Below are positions 29,188 to 37,654 of a stretch of DNA of 64,000 nucleotides, one piece after another (position 1 is the first letter of the stretch; every line of letters begins with the position of its first letter). Made by a program: the position numbers and the translations under genes. The notes under the pieces were generated by a model, which was not told where the DNA came from, did not search any database, and saw only the letters and a list, made by a program, of their open reading frames with translations. The DNA lies in contig NZ_SOBE01000001.1 in NCBI RefSeq assembly GCF_004364285.1, positions 372,001 through 436,000 of the forward strand. Direction: 5' to 3'. Origin of the DNA: Frigoribacterium sp. PhB116. GTDB lineage: Bacteria > Actinomycetota > Actinomycetes > Actinomycetales > Microbacteriaceae.

Positions 29188-30006
29188 TCAGCGACGGACG
29201 GCGGCGCCGGACGACAGGTCGGCGGCGACCTCGGCGAGGCGGGGCAGGCCGCCGTCGGCGAGGGCCCGGACGAACGCGGAGCCGACGATGGCCCCGTCGG
29301 CGTACTCGAGCACCTCGCGGACCTGCTGCGCGGTCGAGATGCCGAGGCCGACGCAGGCGTGCTCGACGCCCACGGCGCGCAGCCGGTCGACGAGCGTGTG
29401 GGCCGCGGAGTCGACGTCGGTCCGTGCGCCGGTGATGCCCATCGTCGAGACCGTGTAGACGAAGCCGCGGCTGCGCTCGACCGACTGGCGGAGGCGATCG
29501 TCGCTCGAGGACGGAGCGGCGAGGAACACGCGGTCGAGGCCCGTGGCCTCGGAGGCCTCGAGCCAGGCGGTTGCCTCGTCGGGGATGAGGTCGGGCGTGA
29601 TGAGCCCTGCTCCCCCGGCGGCGGCCAGGTCGTCGGCGAAGCGCCGGACGCCGTACTGCTCGACCGGGTTCCAGTAGGTCATGACGACCACCGGTGCGGC
29701 GGTGCGCGACGTGATCTCGCGGACGGCGGTGAACACGTCGCGGACCCGGAAGCCCTCGGCCAGGGCCCGCTGCGTCGCCGCCTGGATCACGGGCCCGTCC
29801 ATGACCGGATCGGAGTAGGGCAGGCCCAGCTCGATGACGTCGACGCCGTTCTCGGCGAGGGTGACGGCGGCCTCGATGCTCGTGGCGAGGTCGGGGAAGC
29901 CGACGGGCAGGTAGCCGATCAGGGCGCCGGTGCCCGCGTCGCGGCGGGCACGGATGGCCGTCGCGACCTTGCTGCCGGCCTGCGGGGCGGAGGTGGTGTC
30001 GGTCAC
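29188..30006 (-). CDS. trpA: Tryptophan synthase alpha chain
   Basis: TrpA cleaves indole-3-glycerol phosphate to indole and glyceraldehyde-3-phosphate. The 272-aa protein has the catalytic Glu in [11 protein letters not shown] (Glu59), Asp70 in DPVMDGP, PDLIPDE, and the phosphate-binding GLGIST and GSAFV motifs. GTG 30006 overlaps the trpB stop by 4 bp (GTGA); longer in-frame starts would lie inside trpB. It is the last gene of the his-trp run. Confidence 0.97.
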   Translation of the reverse strand: MTDTTSAPQAGSKVATAIRARRDAGTGALIGYLPVGFPDLATSIEAAVTLAENGVDVIELGLPYSDPVMDGPVIQAATQRALAEGFRVRDVFTAVREITSRTAAPVVVMTYWNPVEQYGVRRFADDLAAAGGAGLITPDLIPDEATAWLEASEATGLDRVFLAAPSSSDDRLRQSVERSRGFVYTVSTMGITGARTDVDSAAHTLVDRLRAVGVEHACVGLGISTAQQVREVLEYADGAIVGSAFVRALADGGLPRLAEVAADLSSGAAVRR

Positions 30007-31211
30007 AGCTGCTGCGCCTCCTCGTCGAGGACGCCGAAGTAGCGGCTCGCGGTCGCGACGTCCTTGTCGCCGCGGCCGCTCATCGAGACCAGGATCGTCC
30101 AGTCGGGGTGGCGCTGGCCGAGCTTGATGGTGCCGGCGAGGGCGTGCGCCGTCTCGATGGCGGGGAGGATGCCCTCGGTCTGCGTGAGCAGCTTGAACGC
30201 GGCCATCGCCTCGGCGTCGGTGACGGGCTCGTAGTGCGCGCGACCGCTCTCGGCGAGCCAGGCGTGCTCCGGCCCGACGCTCGGGTAGTCGAGGCCGGCC
30301 GAGATGGAGTGGCTCTCGAGGGTCTGGCCGTCCTCGTCCTGCATGAGGTACGACTTCGTGCCCTGGAGGTTGCCGATGCGGCCCAGCGTGATCGAGGCCG
30401 CGTGGCGACCCGTCTCGACGCCGTCGCCGCCCGCCTCGTAGCCCCAGAGCTCGACCGACGGGTCGTCGAGGAACGCGTGGAAGATGCCCATGGCGTTGGA
30501 GCCGCCGCCGACGCACGCCGTGACGGCGTCGGGCAGCCGGCCGGTGAGGGCGAGCACCTGCTCGCGGGCCTCTTCGCCGATGATCTTGTGGAAGTCGCGC
30601 ACCATGGCGGGGAACGGGTGCGGGCCCGCCACCGTGCCGAGGACGTAGTGCGTGGTGTCGACGCTGGCGACCCAGTCGCGCATGGCGTCGTTGATCGCGT
30701 CCTTCAGGGTGCGCGAGCCCGTCGTGACCGAGACCACCTCGGCGCCGAGCAGGCGCATGCGCGCGACGTTCAGCGCCTGGCGCTCGGTGTCGACCTGGCC
30801 CATGTAGACGACGCAGGACATGCCGAAGAGGGCGGCGGCGGTCGCCGTGGCGACGCCGTGCTGGCCCGCCCCGGTCTCGGCGATGAGGCGGGTCTTGCCG
30901 AGCTTGCGGGCGAGGAGCGCCTGGCCGAGCACGTTGTTGATCTTGTGCGAGCCCGTGTGGTTGAGGTCTTCGCGCTTGAGGAGGATGCGCGCTCCCCCGG
31001 CATGCTCGGCGAAGCGGGGCACCTCGGTCACGATGGACGGGCGGCCGGTGTACGTCGCGTGCAGCGCGGCCAGCTCGGCCTGGAACTCGGGGTCGACGGC
31101 GGCGGCCTTGTAGGCGGCGTCGAGCTCGTCCAGCGCCGCGACCAGCGACTCGGGGACGAAGCGCCCGCCGAAGGAGCCGAAGTACGGCCCGGTCTCGTCT
31201 CGCAGTGCCAC
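30003..31211 (-). CDS. trpB: Tryptophan synthase beta chain
   Basis: TrpB condenses indole with serine using pyridoxal phosphate. The 402-aa protein has the PLP lysine Lys90 in [24 protein letters not shown], the phosphate-binding GGGSNAMG loop and [11 protein letters not shown] 31211 lies two bases after the trpC stop and is preceded by GGAGG. It forms the alpha2-beta2 complex with TrpA. Confidence 0.98.
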   Translation of the reverse strand: MALRDETGPYFGSFGGRFVPESLVAALDELDAAYKAAAVDPEFQAELAALHATYTGRPSIVTEVPRFAEHAGGARILLKREDLNHTGSHKINNVLGQALLARKLGKTRLIAETGAGQHGVATATAAALFGMSCVVYMGQVDTERQALNVARMRLLGAEVVSVTTGSRTLKDAINDAMRDWVASVDTTHYVLGTVAGPHPFPAMVRDFHKIIGEEAREQVLALTGRLPDAVTACVGGGSNAMGIFHAFLDDPSVELWGYEAGGDGVETGRHAASITLGRIGNLQGTKSYLMQDEDGQTLESHSISAGLDYPSVGPEHAWLAESGRAHYEPVTDAEAMAAFKLLTQTEGILPAIETAHALAGTIKLGQRHPDWTILVSMSGRGDKDVATASRYFGVLDEEAQQL

Positions 31212-31213
31212 GG

Positions 31214-31987
31214 TCAGACCTCCAGGAAGCGGGTGAGCGCGTCGACGGGGTCGCCGTGCGTGACGAGGGCCTCGCCCACGAGCACGACGTCGGCGCCGGC
31301 GCGACGGTAGTGCGCCACGCCGGCGGGCGACATGACGGCGGACTCGGCGACGCGGGTGACGCCGGCGGGGATGGAGTCGGCCAGGCGGCCGAACAGGTCG
31401 GGGTCGAGCTCGAACGTCGAGAGGTCGCGCGCGTTGACGCCCAGCACCTCGGCCCCGGCGTCGAGGCCGCGAGCGACCTCGTCGGCCGAGTGCGTCTCGA
31501 CGAGGGCGGTCATGCCGAGCTCGCGCACGAGGTCGTGCAGCTCGACCAGGCGGCCCTGCTCGAGTCCGGCCACGATGAGCAGCACCAGGTCGGCGCCGGC
31601 CGCGCGGGCCTCGAACACCTGGTACGGGTCGGCGATGAAGTCCTTGCGGAGCACGGGCACGTCGACGACGGCGCGGACGGCCTCGAGGTCGGCCAGGCTC
31701 CCCTTGAACTTGCGGCCCTCGGTGAGGACGCTGATGGCGCTCGCTCCCCCGGTCGCGTACGACAGGGCCAGGGAGGCGGGATCCGGGATCGCGTGCAGGT
31801 CGCCCCGTGAGGGGCTCGCGCGCTTGACCTCGGCGATGATCTTGACCCCGGCTGCGGGAGCGAGGGCGGCCCGGGCGTCGAGCGCGGGGGCACGGTCGAG
31901 CGCGGCGGCCTCGACGGCGGCGAAGGGCAGGGACTCGCGGCGGGCGTCGGCATCGGCCAGAGCGCCCGCGTACAGGTCGTCGAGCAC
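31214..31987 (-). CDS. trpC: Indole-3-glycerol phosphate synthase
   Basis: TrpC forms indole-3-glycerol phosphate from carboxyphenylaminodeoxyribulose phosphate. The 257-aa TIM-barrel protein shows [33 protein letters not shown] and LVGEALV. GTG 31987 is directly adjacent to the upstream stop codon (TAG then GTG). TrpF and TrpD are not in the window. Confidence 0.97.
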   Translation of the reverse strand: MLDDLYAGALADADARRESLPFAAVEAAALDRAPALDARAALAPAAGVKIIAEVKRASPSRGDLHAIPDPASLALSYATGGASAISVLTEGRKFKGSLADLEAVRAVVDVPVLRKDFIADPYQVFEARAAGADLVLLIVAGLEQGRLVELHDLVRELGMTALVETHSADEVARGLDAGAEVLGVNARDLSTFELDPDLFGRLADSIPAGVTRVAESAVMSPAGVAHYRRAGADVVLVGEALVTHGDPVDALTRFLEV

Positions 31988-32248
31988 CTAGTTGTGCGCC
32001 TTCGGCACGTAGCGGTGGCCGCCGACGCCGTAGCCGGCGCGTTTGAGCACGAGGCCGACGACGAGACCGACGAGCAGCAGCGCGGCCGAGGCCCAGACGA
32101 CCCAGACGACGGCGAAGAAGAAGGCGACCGTGCCGATCGAGAAGGCGACCAGCATGATCACGACGGCCGTCCAGGCCGCCGGGGAGTTCCCGTGGCCGAG
32201 GTCGTCGGCGGTCTCGGTCTCGGCGGCTTTCGTCATCTGCTGGCTCAC
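31988..32248 (-). CDS. Small HGxxPAAW-type membrane protein of the trp operon (DUF6704-like)
   Basis: An 86-aa protein of unknown function. It carries HGNSPAAW (19-26), then two hydrophobic spans (about 27-50 and 51-68) and a basic, glycine-rich tail. I recognise this as the family found next to trpC in many actinobacteria. GTG 32248 has GAGGAG four bases upstream, favoured over the ATG at 32236. A TAGACT box 31 bp upstream could start an internal transcript for this gene and trpCBA. Confidence 0.8.
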   Translation of the reverse strand: MSQQMTKAAETETADDLGHGNSPAAWTAVVIMLVAFSIGTVAFFFAVVWVVWASAALLLVGLVVGLVLKRAGYGVGGHRYVPKAHN

Positions 32249-32279
32249 GGTGCTCCTCGGATCAGTGCGGTACGGGGCG

Positions 32280-32285
32280 AGTCTA
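32280..32285 (-). promoter_or_regulatory. Possible internal -10 box in the trp operon
   Basis: TAGACT on the minus strand, overlapping the stop codon of the upstream membrane-protein gene. No good -35 is seen. It would give a leader of about 25 nt with GAGGAG. Confidence 0.35.
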
Positions 32286-32966
32286 CCGGCTAGGTCGGTC
32301 GTCGGCGCCCGGACGGGCCCCGGCGTCGTCGACCGGCGCGGCCGGCTCGTCGGGGGCGACGAGGTCGGTCGGGTCGTCGGGGTCGGTGGGGTCGTCGCCG
32401 ACGGAGAGGCTGTCCCACGTCGCGCTCGGGTCGCTCGCGGGGTCGGCGGGCACGAGCCGGGTGGCCGTGTACTTGCGCCCGGCCTGCGGCCAGGCACCCG
32501 AGGTGACGACGATCGCCACGCCGAGCAGCGCGGCGAGTACGCCGACGACGAGCGCGAGCCAGGGCCACGGGGTGGCCGATGTCGACGAGACGAGCGCGCG
32601 CAGGCTGTCCTGCCCGTCGACGCCGGTCGCGTCGGTGACGACGCTGCCGGAGGCGCGGACCGGGTCGGAGAGCGCGGTGCCCGCCGTCACGGCGATGCTG
32701 GCTCCGAGCGCGACCTGCAGCAGCCCGAGGACGACCCGGAAGACGCGCCCCGCGATCGTGAGGGCGCCCACGAGGGCCAGGGCGGCCAGGGAGAGCGCGG
32801 ACACGGGCGACCCGGCGACGTCGCCGGCCGCGGTCAGGTCGAGCTGCCCGCCTTGCGGCGACTCGACCACGACGCCGAACCACGGCTGCGTCCAGGTGAG
32901 TAGGCCGACGCCGGCGAGGAGGACCCCGACGAGGATCGTGACGAGCTTGAGCCGTCGCGGCGCCAT
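32283..32966 (-). CDS. Trp biosynthesis-associated membrane protein (Trp_oprn_chp family)
   Basis: A 227-aa protein with four predicted membrane segments (about 8-30, 54-73, 76-94 and 133-154) and an Asp/Pro-rich cytoplasmic-looking tail. A protein of this type sits between trpE and trpC in many actinobacteria (Rv1610 in M. tuberculosis). Its role is unknown; transport or regulation linked to tryptophan are guesses from context. ATG 32966 shares one base with the trpE stop (TGATG). Confidence 0.85.
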   Translation of the reverse strand: MAPRRLKLVTILVGVLLAGVGLLTWTQPWFGVVVESPQGGQLDLTAAGDVAGSPVSALSLAALALVGALTIAGRVFRVVLGLLQVALGASIAVTAGTALSDPVRASGSVVTDATGVDGQDSLRALVSSTSATPWPWLALVVGVLAALLGVAIVVTSGAWPQAGRKYTATRLVPADPASDPSATWDSLSVGDDPTDPDDPTDLVAPDEPAAPVDDAGARPGADDRPSR

Positions 32967-34489
32967 CAGCCGAGCCTCGTCATGGCGTTGGCCACGGCGA
33001 CGGCACGGAGGGGGGCCGCGGCCTTGTTGCGCGCCTCCTGTGCCTCGGCGTCGGGGTCGCTGTCGGCGACGAGGCCGGCACCGGCCTGGACGCGGGCGAT
33101 GCCGCCCTGCAGGAGGACCGTGCGGATCGCGATCGCGACGTCTGCCGAGCCGGCGAAGTCGAAGTAGCCGACCACGCCGCCGTACACGCCGCGCTGGGCC
33201 GGCTCGAGCTCGTCGATGATCTCGAGGGCGCGCGGCTTCGGCGCGCCCGAGAGCGTGCCGGCGGGGAACGTCGCGCGGAAGGCGTCGATGGCGTTCCGCC
33301 CGGGCGCGAGGTCGCCCTCGACGCTCGAGACGAGGTGCATGATGTGGCTGAAGCGCTCGACCTGCATGAACTCGGTCACCTCGACGGTGCCGGGCGTGCA
33401 GACCTTGAGCAGGTCGTTGCGGGCAAGGTCGACTAGCATGAGGTGCTCGGCCCGCTCCTTCTCGTCGCCGAGCAGGCGCTCGGCGTGCGCGCCGTCCTCC
33501 TCCGGCGTCGCTCCGCGGGGGGCCGACCCGGCGATGGGGTGGGTGAAGGCGCGTCGTCCGTCGACCTTGACCAGCGCCTCCGGCGACGAGCCGACGATCT
33601 GGTAGGGCTCGCCCGTGGCGTCCTCGAGGCTGACGAGGTACATGTACGGGCTCGGGTTGAGGGTGCGCAGCACGCGGTAGACGTCGAGGGCGTCGGCGGA
33701 CAGCTCGTGGTCGAAGCGCTGCGAGACGACGACCTGGAACACGTCGCCGTCGACGATGAACTGCTTCGAGCGCTCGATCGCCTCCGCGTAGTCCGCCCGC
33801 GGCGTCCGGTCGACCGGTGCGGGCTGGACGCCCAGGTCGACGTCGGAGAGGAAGGCGTCGCTCGGTGCCGCCAGGCCCGTCTGCAGCCGGTCGAGGCGCG
33901 CCTGGGCGTCGGCCCAGAGCGCGTCGGCGTCGTCCACACCGTCGTTGAGGACCGTCGCGATCAGCATCACGGCGCCGGTGCGGTGGTCGAGCGCGACGAG
34001 CTCGGAGACGAAGCTGAGCGCCTGCGACGGGACCGTGAAGTCGGCGGGGGGCACGTCGGGGAGGTGCTCCAGCTCACGGACCGCCTCCCAGCCGACGAAG
34101 CCGACCAGGCCGCCCGTGAGGGGCGGGAGGTCGGGGATGCGCGGCGTCGCCCAGCGCTCGTGCAGGGCGGAGAGGACCTCGAGCGGACGACCGGTCGCAC
34201 CGCCGAGGGCACGGTCGGTGTCGAGTCCGTGGCCCAGCCAGCGCACCTCGCCGTCGTGCGTCGTGAGGACGCCGAACGACGAGACGCCGACGAACGACCA
34301 GCGCGACCAGATGCCGCCCTGTCCGGCGGACTCGAGGAGGAACGTGCCGGGACGGCCGGCGGCGAGCTTGCGGTAGATGCCCACCGGCGTCTCGCCGTCG
34401 GCGAAGAGGTCGCGCACCACCGGGATCACCCGGTGGCCGTCGAGCAAGGCGTCGAAGCCCGCACGCGTGGTGGACGAGCGGTCAGCCAC
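32966..34489 (-). CDS. trpE: Anthranilate synthase component I
   Basis: TrpE makes anthranilate from chorismate. The 507-aa protein has the N-terminal LLESAGQGGIWSRWSF region, which includes the tryptophan-binding element, and the C-terminal chorismate-binding motifs: SQRFDHEL, NPSPYMY, HPIAGSAPRG, GTLSGAPKPRA and GAGLVADSDP. GTG 34489 overlaps the hisI stop by 8 bp. No leader peptide or attenuator can fit before it, so control is likely by feedback or at an upstream promoter. The glutaminase subunit TrpG is not nearby. Confidence 0.97.
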   Translation of the reverse strand: MADRSSTTRAGFDALLDGHRVIPVVRDLFADGETPVGIYRKLAAGRPGTFLLESAGQGGIWSRWSFVGVSSFGVLTTHDGEVRWLGHGLDTDRALGGATGRPLEVLSALHERWATPRIPDLPPLTGGLVGFVGWEAVRELEHLPDVPPADFTVPSQALSFVSELVALDHRTGAVMLIATVLNDGVDDADALWADAQARLDRLQTGLAAPSDAFLSDVDLGVQPAPVDRTPRADYAEAIERSKQFIVDGDVFQVVVSQRFDHELSADALDVYRVLRTLNPSPYMYLVSLEDATGEPYQIVGSSPEALVKVDGRRAFTHPIAGSAPRGATPEEDGAHAERLLGDEKERAEHLMLVDLARNDLLKVCTPGTVEVTEFMQVERFSHIMHLVSSVEGDLAPGRNAIDAFRATFPAGTLSGAPKPRALEIIDELEPAQRGVYGGVVGYFDFAGSADVAIAIRTVLLQGGIARVQAGAGLVADSDPDAEAQEARNKAAAPLRAVAVANAMTRLG

Positions 34490-34928
34490 GGTCGGCCTCC
34501 GCTGCGGAGTCGGAGTCCGCGCCGCCCGGGCCCGCGTCGGTCGAGGAGGCGGTGGCCGGGCTGAGCGGGTCGACGTCGAAGCACGAGTGAGCGCCCGTGT
34601 GGCAGGCGGCCCCGATCTGCTCGACGGTCACGAGCAGGGCGTCGTCGTCGCAGTCGAGCGCGGCGGCCCGGACGAACTGGGCGTGGCCCGAGGTGTCGCC
34701 CTTGCGCCAGTACTCCTGCCTCGAGCGTGACCAGAAGGTCACTCGGCCCTCGGTCAGGGTGCGGCGCAGCGCCTCCTCGTCCATCCAGCCCATCATCAGC
34801 ACGTCGCGCGAGTCGGCGTCCTGGATGATCGCGGGCAGCAGCCCGCTCGCGTCGAACCGGGCGCGCGCCACGACCGGCTCGACGGTCTCGCGGGTGAGGG
34901 GCTGGTCGGGCGCTGTCTGGTCGGTCAT
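34482..34928 (-). CDS. hisI: Phosphoribosyl-AMP cyclohydrolase
   Basis: HisI opens the purine ring of PR-AMP in histidine synthesis. The 148-aa protein has the characteristic VLMMGWMDEEAL, TFWSRSRQEYWRKGDTSG, CDDDALLV and the metal-binding CHTGAHSCF. A Ser/Asp-rich tail follows. I chose ATG 34928 because GGGAG sits five bases upstream; ATG 34946, which overlaps the hisF stop as ATGA, is the alternative. HisE is a separate gene here. Confidence 0.95.
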   Translation of the reverse strand: MTDQTAPDQPLTRETVEPVVARARFDASGLLPAIIQDADSRDVLMMGWMDEEALRRTLTEGRVTFWSRSRQEYWRKGDTSGHAQFVRAAALDCDDDALLVTVEQIGAACHTGAHSCFDVDPLSPATASSTDAGPGGADSDSAAEADRG

Positions 34929-34942
34929 GGGGACTCCCGGTG

Positions 34943-35719
34943 TCATCGGACGACGGCGCCGGAGGCCGCCAGCTCGCGCTTCACGTCGCCGACGGTCAGC
35001 TCGCGGTTGTGGAACACGGAGGCGGCGAGGACGGCGTCGGCGCCGGCGGCCACCGCGGGCGCGAAGTGCTCGAGGGCACCGGCCCCGCCGGAGGCGATGA
35101 CCGGGACGCGGCTGTTCGACCGCATCAGGGCCACGAGCTCGAGGTCGAAGCCCTGCTTCGTGCCGTCGGCGTCGATGCTGTTGACGAGCAGCTCGCCCGC
35201 GCCGCGCTCGATGGCCTCGCGTGCCCAGGCCACGGCGTCGATGTCGGTCTCGGTGCGGCCGCCATGCGTCGTCACGACGAAGCCGGAGGGCATGCGGGCC
35301 GATCGCTTGACGTCGAGGGAGAGCACGACGCACTGCGCGCCGAAGCGGTCGGCGATCTCGCCGACGAGCGCCGGGCGGGCGATCGCCGCGCTGTTGACGC
35401 CGATCTTGTCCGCGCCCGCCGCCTGGAGGCGCGCGACGTCGTCGGTCGAGCGGACTCCCCCGCCGACGGTCAGCGGGATGAAGACCTGCTCGGCCGTCGC
35501 GCGCACGACGTCGTAGGTGGTGGCCCGGTCGTCGACCGTGGCGGTGACGTCGAGGAACGTGATCTCGTCGGCGCCCTGCTCGTAGTAGGTGCGGGCGAGC
35601 TCGACGGGGTCGCCCGCGTCGCGCAGGTCGAGGAAGTTGACGCCCTTCACGACGCGCCCCGCGGCGACGTCGAGGCAGGGGACCACGCGGACCGCGAGGG
35701 ACGGATCGGCGGTCGTCAC
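34943..35719 (-). CDS. hisF: Imidazole glycerol phosphate synthase subunit HisF
   Basis: HisF is the cyclase that, with HisH, makes imidazole glycerol phosphate and AICAR. The 258-aa TIM barrel has the catalytic Asp in [14 protein letters not shown], the second in [11 protein letters not shown], and phosphate loops GGGVRS and GGAG. GTG 35719 lies two bases after the hisG stop. HisH and HisA are not in this window. Confidence 0.97.
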   Translation of the reverse strand: MTTADPSLAVRVVPCLDVAAGRVVKGVNFLDLRDAGDPVELARTYYEQGADEITFLDVTATVDDRATTYDVVRATAEQVFIPLTVGGGVRSTDDVARLQAAGADKIGVNSAAIARPALVGEIADRFGAQCVVLSLDVKRSARMPSGFVVTTHGGRTETDIDAVAWAREAIERGAGELLVNSIDADGTKQGFDLELVALMRSNSRVPVIASGGAGALEHFAPAVAAGADAVLAASVFHNRELTVGDVKRELAASGAVVR

Positions 35720-35721
35720 GG

Positions 35722-36561
35722 TCAGAGCCTCGCGGCGTGGATCGGGCTCACGAGGATGGCCCGGGCGCCCAGGTCGTACAGGGCGTCCATCACCTGGTTG
35801 GTGTCGCCGCGCGGCACCATCACGCGGACGGCGGCCCAGTCGGCGTCGTGCAGGGGCGCCACCGTCGGCGACTCCATGCCCGGCGTCACCGCGGTCGCCG
35901 CGTCGAGGGCCGACACCGGCACGTCGTAGTCCATCATCACGTAGCGTCGCGCGACGAGGACGCCCTGGAGGCGGCGGTGCAGCACGTCGATGCCCGCGGC
36001 CTGCGCGTCGGAGGCGATCAGCACGGCGGTCGACTGCAGGATGACCGGCCCGAAGACCTCGAGTCCGGCGGCGCGGAGGGTCGTGCCCGTCTCGACGACG
36101 TCGGCGATCGCGTCGGCCACGCCGAGCTTGACGGCGCTCTCGACGGCCCCGTCGAGGCCCACGAGCTGGGCCTTGACGCCGGCGTCGCGGAGGAACGCGC
36201 CGACCAGGCCGACGTAGCTCGTCGCGACCCGGAGGCCCTCGAGGTCGGCCAGCTCGCGGAAGCGACCGGCCGGGCCGGCGAAGCGGAAGGTCGAGGAGGC
36301 GAAGTCGAGGGGCGCGATCTCGCCGGCGGTCGAGCCGGAGTCGAGCAGCAGGTCGCGGCCGGTGATGCCGACGTCGAGCGCACCCTGGCCGACGTAGGTC
36401 GCGATGTCGCGGGGCCGGAGGTAGAAGAACTCGACGCCGTTGCGCTCGTCGGCCTGGTAGAGCGACTTCGGGTCGCGGCGACCCTGGTAGCCCGCCTCGT
36501 GGAGCATCTGGCTGGCGGTCTCGCTGAGGGAGCCCTTGTTGGGCACTGCTACGCGGAGCAT
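35722..36561 (-). CDS. hisG: ATP phosphoribosyltransferase (long form)
   Basis: HisG commits PRPP and ATP to histidine synthesis and is feedback-inhibited by histidine. The 279-aa length marks the long form with a C-terminal regulatory domain (about 210-279), so no HisZ is needed. Visible are [38 protein letters not shown] and the PRPP-loop region [14 protein letters not shown]. It is 67 bp downstream of hisE. Confidence 0.97.
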   Translation of the reverse strand: MLRVAVPNKGSLSETASQMLHEAGYQGRRDPKSLYQADERNGVEFFYLRPRDIATYVGQGALDVGITGRDLLLDSGSTAGEIAPLDFASSTFRFAGPAGRFRELADLEGLRVATSYVGLVGAFLRDAGVKAQLVGLDGAVESAVKLGVADAIADVVETGTTLRAAGLEVFGPVILQSTAVLIASDAQAAGIDVLHRRLQGVLVARRYVMMDYDVPVSALDAATAVTPGMESPTVAPLHDADWAAVRVMVPRGDTNQVMDALYDLGARAILVSPIHAARL

Positions 36562-36628
36562 GGTGGTGAGCTGTCCGTTCTGGGGCCGCCGGTCGGCGGC
36601 GTCACGTCGTGAGGTGGTGGGGACGGGC

Positions 36629-36892
36629 TCAGAGATGTCGCCACACGTCGTCGGGGGTCAGGCCCTTGGCGATCATGAGCACCTGCACGTGGTAGATCAG
36701 CTGCGAGATCTCCTCAGCCGTGGCGACGTCGCCTTCGTACTCGGCGGCCATCCACACCTCGGCCGCCTCCTCGACGATCTTCTTGCCGATCTGGTGGACC
36801 CCGGCGTCGAGCTCGGCGACGGTGCCGCTGCCCTCGGGACGGTCACGGGCCTTGTCGCTGAGCTCGGAGAACAGCTGGTCGAAGGACTTCAC
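36629..36892 (-). CDS. hisE: Phosphoribosyl-ATP pyrophosphatase
   Basis: HisE hydrolyses PR-ATP to PR-AMP, the second histidine step. The 87-aa all-helical protein shows [16 protein letters not shown], with the metal-binding acidic residues, and the C-terminal [23 protein letters not shown] 36892 overlaps the rpe stop by 4 bp. It is a single-domain form, separate from HisI. Confidence 0.95.
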   Translation of the reverse strand: MKSFDQLFSELSDKARDRPEGSGTVAELDAGVHQIGKKIVEEAAEVWMAAEYEGDVATAEEISQLIYHVQVLMIAKGLTPDDVWRHL

Positions 36893-37554
36893 GACGACAA
36901 GGCTACCGTCGCCGCGGCCGCCCTCAGCGCGGCGATGCGCTCGGCGGGCTCGCCGCCGTAGACGGCCGACCCGGCGACGACCGTGTCGGCGCCGTTCTCG
37001 ACGGCCGTCACGATCGTGTCGAGCCCGATGCCGCCGTCGACCTCGAGCCAGACGTCCAGGCCGGAGGCGCGGACCGCCTCGCGCGCGCGAGCCAGCTTGG
37101 GCATCGTCTCGGGCATGAACGACTGCCCGCCGAAGCCCGGCTCGACCGTCATCACCAGGATCATGTCCCACTCGTCGAGGGTCTGCAGGTAGGGCTCGAG
37201 GTCGGTGCCGGGCTTGACGGCGACGGACGCACGCGCCCCGGTGCTGCGGATCGCCCGCGCGGTCGCCACCGGGTCGGCGGCGGCCTCGGCGGAGAACGTC
37301 ACCGAGAAGGCGCCGAGCTCCGCGTAGCGCGGCGCCCAACGATCGGCGTCCTCGACCATGAGGTGAACGTCGAGCGGCACCGGGCTGACCTGCTGGAGTC
37401 GCTCGACGACCGGCAGGCCGAGTGTCAGGTTGGGCACGAAGTGCCCGTCCATCACGTCGACGTGGACGAGGTCCGCGTCGGAGATGCGGGCGAGGTCGCG
37501 CTCGAGGTTGGCGAAGTCGGCCGAGAGGATGCTGGGGCTGATGCGAACGGACAC
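36889..37554 (-). CDS. rpe: Ribulose-phosphate 3-epimerase
   Basis: Rpe interconverts ribulose-5-phosphate and xylulose-5-phosphate in the pentose phosphate pathway, supplying precursors for PRPP. The 221-aa TIM barrel has [37 protein letters not shown] and EVDGGIG. GTG 37554 lies 6 nt after TAAGAT, a near-consensus -10 box, so the mRNA is probably leaderless. The downstream overlap with hisE makes rpe the head of the his-trp run. Confidence 0.97.
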   Translation of the reverse strand: MSVRISPSILSADFANLERDLARISDADLVHVDVMDGHFVPNLTLGLPVVERLQQVSPVPLDVHLMVEDADRWAPRYAELGAFSVTFSAEAAADPVATARAIRSTGARASVAVKPGTDLEPYLQTLDEWDMILVMTVEPGFGGQSFMPETMPKLARAREAVRASGLDVWLEVDGGIGLDTIVTAVENGADTVVAGSAVYGGEPAERIAALRAAAATVALSS

Positions 37555-37560
37555 CGGACG

Positions 37561-37566
37561 ATCTTA
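37561..37566 (-). promoter_or_regulatory. -10 box of rpe, probable leaderless promoter
   Basis: TAAGAT on the minus strand, 6 nt before GTG 37554. Four copies of a 17-bp repeat begin 20 bp further upstream, covering the expected -35 region and beyond. Confidence 0.55.
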
Positions 37567-37586
37567 CCGGCGACGCGCCTCCTCGG

Positions 37587-37654
37587 CCCCAGGCCGTCTC
37601 GTGCCCCAGGCCCTCTCGTGCCTCGGGCCCTCTCCTGCGTCAGGCCTTCTTCTG
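37587..37654 (-). repeat. Four 17-bp imperfect tandem repeats upstream of rpe
   Basis: Units are 37587-37603, 37604-37620, 37621-37637 and 37638-37654. On the plus strand the first two read CCCCAGGCCGTCTCGTG and CCCCAGGCCCTCTCGTG, differing at one base; the third and fourth are more diverged. The array spans the rpe promoter region and runs into the last codons of rsmB, whose final residues QKKA and stop lie in the fourth unit. Confidence 0.75.

Noticed and set aside
34482-34560. A trp leader peptide with tandem Trp codons before trpE
   Set aside because: trpE overlaps hisI by 8 bp and no short Trp-rich frame is seen upstream, so classical attenuation is not possible here.
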